Position numbers and translations under genes: made by a program
Shown: in pieces, positions 48,322 to 60,751 of the stretch
How the letters are laid out: each line of letters starts with the position of its first letter
Position numbering within the stretch: the stretch's first letter is position 1
Source: Glycine soja
Lineage: Eukaryota > Streptophyta > Magnoliopsida > Fabales > Fabaceae
DNA: 64,000 bases
Direction of reading: 5' to 3'
NCBI RefSeq assembly: GCF_004193775.1
Contig: NC_041008.1
Location: 9,877,731-9,941,730, forward strand
The notes under the pieces: model-generated
The model's database searches: none
What the model saw: only the letters and a program-made list of their open reading frames with translations
What the model was told of the DNA's origin: nothing

Positions 48322-51300
48322 ATGTCCGTTGAACTCAAGCTCTCTCGTTCCAATCGTATCTATCGCCCTTCGGTAAAACCTTACCTTGCCTTACCCACAT
48401 CTCTCTCTCTGTAAACATTGTTGATGATTTGAATTTCCAGGAAGCTCTGGAAGGCAAAATCATTGTCAAAACTCAGTCTTCAATTTCCCACTATGGAATT
48501 CGCCTTACTGTCAAAGGATCCGTTAACTTGCAGGTACCCTCTTGTTTCATTGTTCAGAAAATGATGGAAAGATGCAAATTTTGTGCTCGAAATCACTCCC
48601 TTTTTTTTTTTAAAGCTAAATGGGAAATCTTATTGGGTTTTTAGTTTTAATCATGTCAGTTGTTTTGAGTTTTTATTTTGAAACTTGTTTTGATGCCATG
48701 TTGAAGGTTCGTGGAGGATCAGCTGGGGTTGTTGAGTCATTCTATGGTGTTATTAAGCCCATCCCAATTGTGTAAGTTTACTTGGAATCGATGAACAAAT
48801 AACTTTTCAAAATAACTGATGTGTATACATGGGGAAATTACTAATTGTGCGTTTTTTTTTTATATAAACTTTTGTGTGTAAGTGACGAGCAGAGTAGGAT
48901 ATGTTTTAGTTATACAAAGATAATGCAATGTTGCCTCAAAAAGACCATATTATTAATTCAGTATTGTGATGTTGGAGATCCTATTTAGTGGTATACTGTA
49001 ACTGTTCACTGTTATTGTTTTCTTTTATTTTAAAAATTTGGCCTAGAGGCATATCTAAATGATTGACAATGTTTTCTACCGTATTCAATTGACCAAACAT
49101 ATGGTCTCTTTGGATAAGTAAACCATGGCAGTTATCCTTATAAGTTATAACTACATATTTTGTAGATAACTCTGCATTTTTTTCAGATCAATCTGCATTT
49201 TTGTCAGATCAATCTGAATTTTGTAATGGGATTTCATCTGCTCTTCCTACCCTGGCTATAATCCACTTATAGTACATGTCATTTTATCTGAAGTGGGTAA
49301 ACCTTCATGAATGTATGCTCTATATCATTTTCTTTTCATGGTGGAAGTTTTAATTGTACCTTTTATCCATCACTTTCATTCTGGATGCTCTATAGCTAAC
49401 TTTAGCTTGTAAGGAAATTACTGGTGTTAGAGAAAAAAATCTGAAATTATTGCTTCATGATATTTGTAAATTCTTTGGCTCACATTAGGACAAGTATACA
49501 TGATTCTTGTGATTGGCTTGTAACAGGAATAGGACCATTGAGGTTAAATCTTCTGGAAAGATTGGTTCGGGTACATCGGAGGTAGTGTATCAATAGCAAA
49601 TGAACCAAATATTGTCTATTTAAAGCAGTTTTATTTTGTGTAGTTACTTGAGTAGAATTCTTTTCTGGTGTTTGTCGAGATAAATCTTACACGCTTACAA
49701 AATATTCTATTATCTGCAGTCTCCTGAAAAAAAGATTGAGCTACTCAGATGAGAGTTTTATTTTATTAAATTTTTATTTTTGGTGTTTTGTTAACTTTAT
49801 GTCATTAAAGCATCTAAATAAGAAAACAAGTTTAAAAACAAATAGGCTTAACTGGCATGTGATTCTCATAGAGGATCACATAATTATGGTGAAATTCTCT
49901 TCAATATCATTATCTGATTTCTGGACAGGCATCCAACTGTAAGCCATAAGATTTCAATTGATGCTTTAATATTTGTTTAATACATTATATTTGGTAGCTC
50001 TTTCTGGTATGTGAATTTACCCATCAAATGTGTCTTTTCTCATCTAAATTCATTTAGGTAAAAGCAATGAAATTTAAAGTTGAAGAGGGTTTAAGCACTA
50101 AAGTATCATACCTTTTCGATTATTTCATTATTTAGAAACTGGCTGCGTCATTCTTTACATTTTCTGTCTGTTCTCATTTATATGTGTGCATATGCTATTA
50201 AGTGGTTTAGAATACTTTTGATATGATTTCAGAGTTTTGCTAATCTAATTGGAATCTCTGTCTCACAGTTTGAAATAGCACATCAAAATTTGTTTATGTA
50301 AGCTATGTCTGAGTTCTTTTCTTTGTTAATATTCATTGTAAGTTTTGCAATCATTGTGGCAGATACCATTCTCAGTGAATCTTAGACAGCGGGATGAAAA
50401 TTTAGAAAGATTTTATGAGACTTTCCATGGTGCAAATATTAGTATCCAGGTAAAATCTTCTTAGAAAGTGCTTTGTTGGGCAACTGATCTTTATGATGGA
50501 GTTATAATTGTTCTACAGTCCTAGTATTGTTCTTCGTCTCTTCTTTTACTGAAGAGTTTAAAATTGATCTGCTGCCAATATAAATTATTTTTACACACTG
50601 AACATGAAATTGCCACAATATTTTGGTAACAAGGTTTGGTGAGGCCATAGTTACATTGCCAAAGTATCACAATTAAATATTTTTGCAAGCTTATTTCTCT
50701 TCATTTTTTTTTTTAATTTTTCCATAATTTAGAAGGTTGGTGATTGATAGCCTCTATAGTATTTGGCAACTGTAGATATATCTCGTGGATACTTGCATAA
50801 ATCATTATCAGCAACAATGGAGTTCATTGTTGAAAGTGATAAAGGTATGATTGTGTTAGGTCCAAATCTTTATTCTTTATTTTTATATGTGAATCAATGA
50901 AGTACTAAACTACTAGTCTTTTTTTTTGTAGAAAATTCAGCTGATCTTCAACAACAACCACTTTCTCCAGAGATGGCAATCTTTTACATTACCCAAGACA
51001 CTCAAAGGCATCCTCTACTTCCTGAATTAAAATCTGGTACTTTGATTTACCTTCAATAGTTCAATAGGTAAACATGTTCGCTGTGGTTGTATTAAACTTG
51101 CTGTGGTTACATCATAGGAAAAATGCATTAGTTGTGCACTTGAAAAGTTGAATTGTGTTATGTAAACACTAAACCCATCAATGAGAAAAGGTCATGTGGC
51201 TCATGCAACAAAGATATTCTTGAATAGGTGGATTTCGGGTGACAGGAAAAATCTCTACTCAATGTTCTTTGTCTGGTCCTATTAGTGGTGAGTTAACTGT

Positions 51301-52114
51301 AGAAACATCTGCAGTTCCAATTCATTCTATTGACATTCAGTTGTTTCGAGTTGAGTCCGTTCTTCTTGGGGAGAAAATTGTGACCGAAACCTCTCTGGTC
51401 CAAACAACACAGGCAAGTGATGGTGTATTTGTATTAAATCATACATGTCAATTCAAAATAAGCTGTTAATTCTCTTTTTATTTAGCAGATAGCAGATGGA
51501 GATGTGTGCCGTAATTTGACGCTGCCTATTTATGTAATACTACCACGCCTTTTGACCTGTCCAACAACCTTAGCTGGGTATGTCCTTTCCACGATGAATT
51601 CTCCTCCAATGTATTTCAATTTTCCTAAGAGTTGTGGTACATCCAAAACTGAACATACACACACACAGACTTATTGTACATGTTGATTCTATATTAAAGA
51701 ACCTTGGGAGAACCACACCACTAAAACTTTTTTGAGTTTAGCACTTATAATTTCATCAATATCTTTTCATGAATTACTTTGTGCATGTAAAACTTATTGC
51801 ATACTGAATCGACTAAGTTTGATGTTAATGCTATTTTTTTCATGCAGTCCCTTCTCAGTTGAGTTCAAAGTTGCCATCGTTATAAGCTTTCAGTCAGAGC
51901 TAAGTAAACTGCACAAAAAATCTGACGCCAAAACTCCGAGACTATGGGTAGGTTCAGGTCCATTGTTAGATTTGTGATCATTTATTAATCTTCACTTTGA
52001 AGTATCGTTTTGTTTTAAGCTGGCAAAGACGTGTTTCTGACTAGCAGTTTTCTTTATGTGAACTTTCAGCTGGCAATGGAAACATTACTGCTTGAGTTGG
52101 TTCGGACAAAGTAA
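48322..52114 (+). CDS. VPS26C: VPS26C (DSCR3-like), retriever complex subunit
   Basis: Eleven exons: 48322-48372, 48441-48533, 48707-48771, 49527-49581, 50363-50449, 50760-50844, 50932-51036, 51228-51412, 51489-51577, 51848-51947 and 52070-52114. They join in phase into 319 residues, the normal length. It opens MSVELKLSRSNRIYRPSEAL. Family hallmarks are the segments IADGDVCRNLTLPIYVILPR and FSVEFKVAIVISFQ and a C-terminal LAMETLLLELVRTK. The arrestin-like beta-sandwich fold covers the whole chain. The family forms the retriever complex with VPS35L and VPS29 and recycles membrane proteins from endosomes. In Arabidopsis VPS26C has been linked to root-hair growth. Intron 8 uses a GC donor (CAG|GCAAGT) and ends TTTAGCAG. 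Using GC is needed to keep the conserved TQIADGDVC junction. The start ATG lies in CAGCCATGTCC. Confidence is high. Confidence 0.95.
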
Positions 52115-54588
52115 GATGATTTAATTGTGTGGTTTATCAAAATATGAATATGTGGATAAATATGGAACATGGCTTTACTCATGCAACATTTTAGATAGGT
52201 TTGAGTAAATTGGGTATTTGACTTCTCAAGTTTCATGTAATGTAGCTCAATCTTTTACTGCAGCATTGCATTGAGAAACATTTCTTAATCTCTGGATCCA
52301 AACTAAGCGATTCACTCTGATAGAAAATGGTAGTTATTTTAAAAATTATCACGGGTGGATCTAGAACACTAGTGAGAGAGGTGGCAAGTACTATTTTTTA
52401 TTTTAATTTAAATTTTAAACTTTAATACATTATTATATATTAAATTGAAGATATCTTTCTTTTTATACTACTAAAATTTAAGATTATTGTTATCTTAATT
52501 AATTATGATTTCAATTCAGTTTTTAAATTTCAATGTACTATATTAATAAAGATAATTCTTGATTTTAAAACTTTATGTAGTAACTTTTTGTTGTTTTAAA
52601 AATCTTATCTCTTTGATTTGTTTCTATTTAATACAATAGAATATTTATTATTAATAACGGAAATGTTTATTATTCTCTTTAAATTATTTTTATTTAAAAT
52701 TAAAAATAATTGTACAATGCATAAAAAACTTGTTAGTTAGATATATGGCTGTGTTGGAAAACTAACTGAAAAACTAGTTAGAAATTGAAAAGTTAACTGA
52801 AAATTAAAAAATTATTTTATTTAATCAAAAGTGTTTGATAGAATTATATGTTGAAAAATATAAAATTATATAAATAATAAAAATAATAAAAGTTTATTTT
52901 AAATAGAAAAGATTAAAAAGAAAATTTAATAAATATTCAGGAACAGAAAAGAATAAATATAAAAAGTTAGAAGTTAGCATTTTAAAAAATGTTATTTCAG
53001 GTAGTGTCCAACAAAATACTAGAAGTTATTAAAAAAAGTTCATTTATGAAACAATCAAACAAGTTTTTTAACCAATAAAAAAAGATTAGAAATTAGGTAA
53101 AATATTTTTTAGAACACACTCATACAATTGAAATCTAAAGTTTTAGATGTGGAAAGTTTTAATTATCGATAACTAGATAAATCAGAATTGACTAAATTTT
53201 GGCAATTCTTTTTATAAAAAAATGAGAGAATATAAAATACCTTGTTTAGGGAAAGTCACATAGACATAATGCATTGAAATTGAGAATATATTGAGAGAAT
53301 CCATTCTCACAAAATGAAAGATGAAGACTCAGATATATAAAAAGTATTTATTTTTACATATTGATAAAGTATTTTCTGTCCTTCAAAACATGTAAAAGTC
53401 TTGATCTTTATCCCTCTAAATATGGAAAGGTTTAGGGTTTTTTCTTTCTTTTACAGAATGGATGTAAAAATTTAATTTTAGTCTTTATAATGTTTTACCA
53501 TTAGGCTACATGGAACAAAAACATCAAGTAATGAATGATAATATCTCAATTTGTTAACTATGTTAGGAGTTAGCCTAACTTAAAATGAAAATGGGTCAAG
53601 TAATATGGATGACAAGTTCAATTCTATTAATTTTTTGTAAAAATAATTTTTTTTCCGACTTTATTTAACTTCCCATCAAATTCTGGATTGGTCATAATTC
53701 TTTTTTTCGGATGAATCGAAAAATTAAGATAAAAAAAATTCAATTCTAAACTCAAGGGATCAAAGATGAATTTTGCCAAACAAGTCTCTCAAATTTAAAA
53801 ACATAAAATAATAAACATGTAACTTCCTTACCGTAAAAAAAGTACATATAACCTCCTAAGTAAAAATTAAATGAAAAAGTAAGTATTTAATATTTTAGAA
53901 ACATAAAAAACTTTGAAAACATTGTAACTTGTTTGGTGTTTCCAATATTTATTAAGACTTATCAACGAACGAGTCTTAAGTATTCAATAATTTCTTCAGT
54001 TAATAAAAAAAAAATTAAGTTGTTATTGGAGGATTTAAAATTATTCTCATGTTATATATATCATCGATAAGAATAAATGAAAACAAAAAAAGGTAATGGA
54101 GAAAAACATTGAACTCAAGTAAAACATTTTATATTTTAAGAAAATTGAAATTATAATTTGTTAAAATATTATGCTTGTACTTATCTTACAATCCAGCAAC
54201 GTTGATGGAATGTTATGGGGTCTAGTAAGAATGCTCTGTACTCTTGTACACGTTTTCAACCTCCAATTAAAAGAAGTCCTTAGCCCCTTATAGCAGATGC
54301 GGTTGTGGTGGAAGTAATAATCTAACTCAAACTGGCTAATAGTTCATGTGGTATACATTGAATTGTAAGAAACACAAATTTTCCGTTTAACAAGACTCAA
54401 ATCTATAGTTAAAGAGATGGATGTTGCTGATTCTTAGAAAGATGGATTCATTTTGCAATATAATGTCAACATTCAGGAGTGATAAAACAACACGACTTGG
54501 ACAATGAAATGGTCATTCAATTATTTGAACGCAAACATAATATGCACAACAAGATGTCTACCCCATTGTTATGCCACTCCAACAAACA
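52115..54588. other. intergenic between VPS26C and aldose 1-epimerase (convergent)
   Basis: AT-rich DNA, with repeat-like low-complexity sequence from 52380 to 54150. No ORF or RNA gene can be supported. The two genes converge here, so both 3' UTRs must lie at the edges. No clear poly(A) signal pair was picked out. Confidence 0.5.
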
Positions 54589-57267
54589 TCACTCAAGGGA
54601 AAACTCAAACAACATGGTATGTTGATACTTCTCACCCGGACGAACCACAACAGATGGAAAATTTGGCTGGTTTATGGCATTAGGGAATCCTTGTGTCTCC
54701 AGACATAACCCGGCATGCTTTCCATATATAGCACCTCCTTTTCCTTGAACACCATTAACATAGTTTGCAGTGTAAAATTGGACACCAGGAGCATTTGTCC
54801 ACAAGTTAAGTACTCTTGAACTTGATGGATCCCTCACTTTTGCAGCGTGTCTCAAACCCTCTTTCTCTTCCCCACAATCAAGCACATAATTGTGGTCATA
54901 TCCCAGTCCAACCTGACTAATGGTGTTGCCTATTCTATTCTCAGACGTAAAATCAAAAGGGGTACCCTTCACTGGCATGATTTTACCGGTTGGCACTGTA
55001 TTCTCGTCGACAGGAGTGATATGATTAGCCCATAGCTGAATTGAATGGTCAAGTATATTCCCTGAGTTGTGACCAGCTAAGTTCCAGTAGGTATGCTGAG
55101 CTAAGTTAACTATGGTGGGCTTGTCCTTCGGCACACCTTCCATGTCAAGCCTCAGAGTTGTGCTTGAGGTGAGCGTGTAAGTTGCAGTAACGGTGACATC
55201 CCCAGGATAACCTTATATAACAGAAAACAAAAGTCCAAATAAAGGGAAAGGAAGAGCATACAACAACAACAACAAAGTCTTATCTTATTAGGTGAGGTCG
55301 GCTACATGCATACGTCACCACTTGACACGGTTAAAACCAAAGTTTCAGGAATGTTAAAGGAAGAACATGATGATACTTAAAAGTGAGGGAGAAATAAAGA
55401 ATAGACACTACCTTCCTCTCCATCATGACTGTGGCACCTAAAAGTGATTGAGGGGGTATTTCCTTTTTTATATTCAACTACCTCCCATACCTTCTTATCA
55501 AACCCAACATTTCCACCTGAAATTTGGACAGGGGATAGGAGATCAGGAAAACAGCAAACAAAATTCATAGATTACTGTAAGAGTGTGATTTGCTTGCTTT
55601 CTTTAGAAAACATTTGAGATGTTATTTCAAACTCCATTTCAGAATCATATTATTAGCAAAAACAGCACACAATAACATCTATCCATTATCATTTGGTAGT
55701 CCACAATTATTGAGAATAACAGATAATGTTGTATTGGTCAAGTCCATGACAAATCCATTCGTGCATTGCCTTTATTTTCGAAGTTAATTTTCAACAGAAT
55801 GGAAGAAATGGTCAGATAGACATGTTCAAATAATAGCTTATATTTTCATAATCATTATAGTCAGACCCCCTGATCGAATACATATATTTCAATACAAGCA
55901 TTTCAATTTCATGATCAAGTACTTCAGATGGCAAAAAAACTTTTTTTTTTTAGATTTATATCATCATAGATGGACTGGGAAAGCTGAAAGGATTAGTTTA
56001 ACTACACAATCCACAATTGACCAATTTAACCTCCTGGCCAACATACAACACAATGAAGACTAAGCAAACATAGAATTGATACCATGGAGACTGTTTGGGG
56101 GTTTGTTGATTGGCAAAGAGTATTGAATCCCGTCAAGTGTAAACTTGCCATCCTTAATTCGGTTTGCAACCCTGCCCACAATGCAACCAAAATAAGGAGC
56201 GAGACCTTTCTGCTTGCAAGCAACAAAAATTCAGTAAATCAACCATCAGAAGAAAACTGAAAAGTATAAACATAATACACGAAGCAAGGAAAGCTAATCT
56301 TGATCATCCAACCATTCATGGACAGTTAAGATTACATAATCCTGATGATTTTTTTTGAATTAGATTGGAGTACACTGACCGCATAAAGATTTTTTTATAA
56401 GAACTACTACTTTAATAGTCATATCTGAGATGTCAACCTGAAATGTGGGATTTCGAGCACACATCCTCACTCTGGACATCTCAAGTGTGAAATTTACAAG
56501 ACTAAACATCTGCGGATAATTCGATAACGGGGACTCAATAGGCCCAAACAGCCACTAGGATAGGCTATGAAGTGAGGGTTGCCCCTACTTACATGCACTA
56601 TTTTGGCCCAAACATCTCCAACAAGAAGATTTTTTATTGGTTGACAATGAATGTAAAAAAATTTACTTTAATGAAAGTGTATGGAAATTAAACTCCAACT
56701 TTTTTACATGTTTGAGATCGGTAATGTATATTGTCACTCTCATTTGAATAATTTAATGCAAAATCTTCTTCATTGACCAAACTAATATTATAAAAAATGA
56801 TAAAATTTGACAAAATAAGAATAACAATAGACACATTGGAGTCACAACAGATCACTTCCATAGTTTCTCAGAGGCCATCCATCATTCCATTTTTTCAACA
56901 TGAAAGGTAGAATGTTGAAAAGTGAAATTTGATGCCCATCAACCAATTAAGCCTATCCAAGCAATAACAAAACTACCCGTTACGATTAACGCCCGAATTT
57001 TACAAAAAGAATTGCAAGAATGGGACCTGATAGGATTCAACAGATTCTAGGCCAAGAACGATGTCGGATAACAATCCTTGAAAAAACAGGGAGAGCATGT
57101 CATAAATCAGCAAATAGCACTGAATGGAAATGAAAATGAAACGGAAAAGGACCATCTTTTCCGGGTACGGATAAGGAGATGATGGTGCAGCCGAGATTGC
57201 TGAGGAGGACTTGCATGCTGCCATTGTTGAGTTCGAAGGTCTCTGGTTTGGGGCTCTGATCCGCCAT
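54589..57267 (-). CDS. aldose 1-epimerase (galactose mutarotase family)
   Basis: Five exons on the minus strand, in coding order: 57267-57153, 57076-57027, 56209-56083, 55516-55412 and 55211-54589. They give 339 residues, the usual length. The protein interconverts alpha and beta anomers of aldohexoses. Motifs are [17 protein letters not shown] (exon 3), NSLHGG at the exon 3/4 join, [10 protein letters not shown] with the catalytic histidine at about 172, LGYDHNYVL with the substrate-binding aspartate at about 238, and [18 protein letters not shown] with the catalytic glutamate at about 304. The start [20 protein letters not shown] is at 57267; an in-frame upstream ATG at 57330 would add 21 hydrophobic residues and is less likely. 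There is no signal peptide with the chosen start, so it is probably cytosolic. Donors of introns 1 and 2 are weak (G|GTCCTT and CAG|GTCCCA). A SINE remnant sits in intron 4. Confidence 0.95.
55247..55368 (-). mobile_element. 5'-truncated Au-type SINE in aldose 1-epimerase intron 4
   Basis: On the minus strand the insert ends AAGACTTTGTTGTTGTTGTT after GTAGCCGACCTCACC, close to the Au SINE 3' consensus I recall (GTAGCCGACCCCACTTAGTG...TTGTTGTTG). It is flanked by AAAGGAAGAGCAT (55247-55259) and AAAGGAAGAACAT (55356-55368), a 13 bp target duplication with one mismatch. The insert is about 96 bp, so the 5' part with the pol III promoter boxes is missing. Its sense matches the host gene. Confidence 0.85.
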
Positions 57268-57450
57268 AGGTTTGGAATTGAAGAGAAAGAAAAAGAGAGA
57301 GAATGAGAGGATATGAATGTCAATAAGCAATGTTGTGATTGTGATGATGCAATTGAATCACCGCTATCTCAGTCATCAGTCCCTCACCTCCCTCCTGTGT
57401 GGATAGAGAGTGATACTAAGGTTATTATATCCACGTCTTCACCCAGCTGT
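57268..57450 (-). promoter_or_regulatory. aldose 1-epimerase 5' leader and promoter region
   Basis: On the minus strand a GATATAATAA word at about 57422-57431 lies roughly 160 bases before the start codon and could be the TATA box. CACGT lies just upstream of it at about 57432-57436. The leader between 57268 and 57400 is not AT-rich. These are motif matches only. Confidence 0.4.
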
Positions 57451-57499
57451 GACTCACTCTAACTAGATTATTGCTATCTGATCTTAATATCACTAAATA

Positions 57500-58270
57500 G
57501 TCAATTTTTTATTTATCGTAATTCGTAAATATGTAAAATGAAAATATAAAATTTAACCTTTAAAATTATAAAAAGTATGAAAAATATATTCGATGGTTAA
57601 CTATCATTAATAAAGATAGTTCATGTGACATATAGTGATAAATTTATCATTAAAATGATTGTCAACGTGACGATACTAGTGAGATTAGATGCAAATCAGT
57701 CATTTTTTTGTTGAATGAAAATGTTAATATTGGTTTACCAAAATAAATATTGTAATAGTGTATCAATCATTACAAATTTTTTCAAATTATAATAATTAGT
57801 CACAATTTATTATAAATAAAAGATAAATATATCTCATATTTCATTTCTTCAATTCTTAATTATTTTATTATTAATCGTGGCGGACGAAAGTTAACGACCG
57901 AACATATTTGTCTTCAAGGACTAAATTTTATATTTTCATCTTTTAGGGTCGCATTTGTCAGCGAATTACACATTCAAAGACAAAGATAACCTATTTACCC
58001 GTTCATATTCCTAGTGAAAAAACGAAAAGTCAAGAAAATATTATATGACAAATGTTGACAATTATAGATGACCATGTTGTTAATCATTTCACTGACAAAT
58101 TTGTTTTTCCGTGTCACGTAGACTATCTTATTAACGGTAACAGACGAAAGTTAACAGATGGATATATTTATTTTACTTTTTACACTTCTAAGACTAAATT
58201 TTGTATTTTCATCTTTGAAGGACGTATTTGTCAACAAATTATATATTAAAATGACTATTTACCCTTAATA
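57500..58270. repeat. repeat region with direct duplication of about 120 bp
   Basis: The segment 57875-57995 (GACGAAAGTTAACGACCGAA ... ACTAAATTTTATATTTTCATC ... ATTTGTCAGCGAATTA ... CTATTTACCC) recurs at 58140-58265 with the same order of words and moderate divergence. Spacing is about 255-260 bases. It looks like a dispersed MITE-type family of the 'gactaaatttt' kind in tandem. The 65-codon frame at 58052-58249 is a by-product. Confidence 0.5.
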
Positions 58271-58489
58271 TTGTTAAATCTTTCTATGAACGCACCTCTT
58301 CAATCTATTTTATTAATATGGAAATTGAGAGAGATCAATGTAATATAAGAACAAATTAATGAAATTATACTCCATGCTACTATTGAGTTTAATTTGTAAG
58401 TATAAGTTTGAAAATTGTTACTCAATAAAAAATTATGATCCTTTAAAAAAATTTAATTTTTTTAAACCATGATATTAGTACAAAATAGT

Positions 58490-59260
58490 CTCACTCAAAG
58501 CTGGGACAAAACGGCTTGGACCCATTGGGCCAACTCATTTTGGCGGGCTAGGTTGGGAGTTTCAAACCACCAATCAACTTCAACCCATTCCGATTATCCC
58601 ATCCAAAATATGGATTGAGAGAAAAGTGGAACACCCAACCCGTCAACCTATCCTTTTATTAAAAAAGAATATTTATTTTCATATTCTATACATATATTTT
58701 TTATTTTTAATTAGGAGACGCTTAGTCTGAGTATTTATTTTCTATTTTCACATTCAAATTTCCAAGATTTAAAAAAGATGTATGGAGAAAAAAGTACTTT
58801 AAGGTGTCACCATGTTTTCATTTCTTCATAAAAGGCTGAAAACATTTATTTGTTATTTTCAGTTTTGGTTTGTTTTTGAAAATATTTTTAGAGAAAATAT
58901 TTTCTAAATATTAAACAAACATATTTTCACTCTTATTTTTTTCTTTGAAAATAAAAACAGAAAACATTCAAATAAATCGTCACCTTAATTTATTTTTTGA
59001 CTAAATAAATTATTATTCAAAATTTAAGATAATGCATTCAATGTTTTAGTAAGCATTTATTATTTAATATTAATAAAAAGATAAAATTAATTAAAATATA
59101 TTTATTATTTATTTTTTCTTCATATTTTGATTTTGGCGGGCCAACTTCACAACCTGATAAAAAAATGAAATGGATTGTCAATTTTAACCCATACTAAAAT
59201 GCGGAGCGAAACAGATTAATTCACTTTTTGCGGGATGGTGACAAGACAGTCCAACAAATG
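58490..59260. repeat. hAT-like or similar MITE candidate
   Basis: The left side reads TTGGACCCATTGGGCCAACT, then CATTTTGGCGGGCTAGGTTG. The right side has ATTTTGGCGGGCCAACTTCA and a TTTTGCGGGATGG word. The sharing of 'ttttggcgggc' at both sides and the gggcc-rich ends resemble the plant repeats with 'gggctggcccaa' ends. A different member of the same general type is at 34443-34805. Limits are not resolved. Confidence 0.35.
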
Positions 59261-60751
59261 AAATAATAAAAAATTGTGATAGATATAAAAATCAACAAAT
59301 ATTATATATGATATAATAATTTATAATTAAATAATTATTTAAAATACTTTTATCTCAAAAGTACATATATCATTGCTTAGATTAGAGATCAATTTTATTG
59401 CTTATAATAATTGAGAACCTATTCAAATAAGTTTCCTACTTCTTCCCATTATCTCCAAAGTCTCACCAACTCCACTCACTCTTTACTTCTCCATATGCAT
59501 TTTGGCTCCATCTAATCTACAATTCCCTCCTCCAATTATAGTTCCTCCACCCGCACTTATCAAATCCAACCCTCTTTTCATCGTATAAAATAATTACCAT
59601 GAAATATTCTCATCTTAGATTATTCATTGCATTACTCTTTTGATTAGATATAAGATGACTCTCACACATAAATAATCACCTAAAATACAAATAGATGACC
59701 AATTATTATTATTGTTGTTGTTTTACTTCTAATTCTTTTTTGACATCACTTCTAAATCTTGTAATGCTAAGAAAATTACTTTTATTTAAGTATGATATTT
59801 TAAAAGTGAGCCAACATTTTAGGTTGTGTATATGTTAATTATACAATTTATATTAATATTCTTGTACATAATTAATTATTTTTATACAATTGATATTTTT
59901 TAAAAAAATAGACTTAATTATATATTTTATCACTTAACTATCTTTATTTTGTGAATTTTATTACTTAGGTTTTTTCTGAGTTTTTCTTAATTTTTTTTGC
60001 ACCTTTTACCAATTCACAATGTTGTAATTTCATTTCAATAAAATTCAAGTGATAAAATTTATAAAAAATAACGTTAGTAATTTTTTTATTTGTTACGTAT
60101 GGTAAAGTTGTAACTTGTTTTCGCATATTATTTTATTTGTTACAAATAAAAACATTGTTGAAATGAATTTTACCATTTCTTTTTTTAATCATAAAATTAG
60201 TTACAGATGGTAAAGTTGTAACATTGTTTTGGCACATTATTGAAATTTTCTTTAAAATTATAGTAAAATTAATTCAAAACTTTTATTATGAAAAAATGTC
60301 AAGAGATTCCTGCATTTATTTTATAATTCATATACCATAGGTCAAACCTTAAAATTGATTTATTATTTTACAAAAATGGCGATTTAACCACCATTGGTAG
60401 AAATGACGATTACGGAGGGGGCAGTTTGCATTCATCAGTTCATCTTTCTAATCTCCACACATCTCTCCTTGGTAAATTTTTTTTTTTAAAAAAAACACTC
60501 ATTGGATCTATTCAAAAAATGATCATAAAACTGTAACGGGGATTTTGGGATTCTACAAAATAAAAATTACCGTTGGAAACCTTTGCCCTCAAGGACAAGG
60601 CAAGTAAATAAGAAATTCAGAAACCATCTATTGAACTGAAGGAAATAATGAATTCATGAGGCAGTGATATTCCTTACTACAAGACAACATAATAGCAAAA
60701 TAATAAGAAGTTGATAGTCACCAATAATCCTAGCTAGTAAATTTGTAGGAA
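59261..60751. other. intergenic, no supported gene
   Basis: AT-rich DNA. A pyrimidine-rich patch is at 59430-59590. At 60020-60260 there are two related segments with 'tggtaaagttgtaac...tattttatttgttac' words. The right end, about 60540-60751, is less AT-rich and is probably the 3' UTR of the minus-strand aldolase gene. Confidence 0.45.

Noticed and set aside
57268..57330. Upstream in-frame ATG at 57330 as aldose 1-epimerase start, giving a hydrophobic leader
   Set aside because: The family N terminus fits [11 protein letters not shown] at 57267. The extra residues are low-complexity Ser/Phe/Leu and probably untranslated leader.
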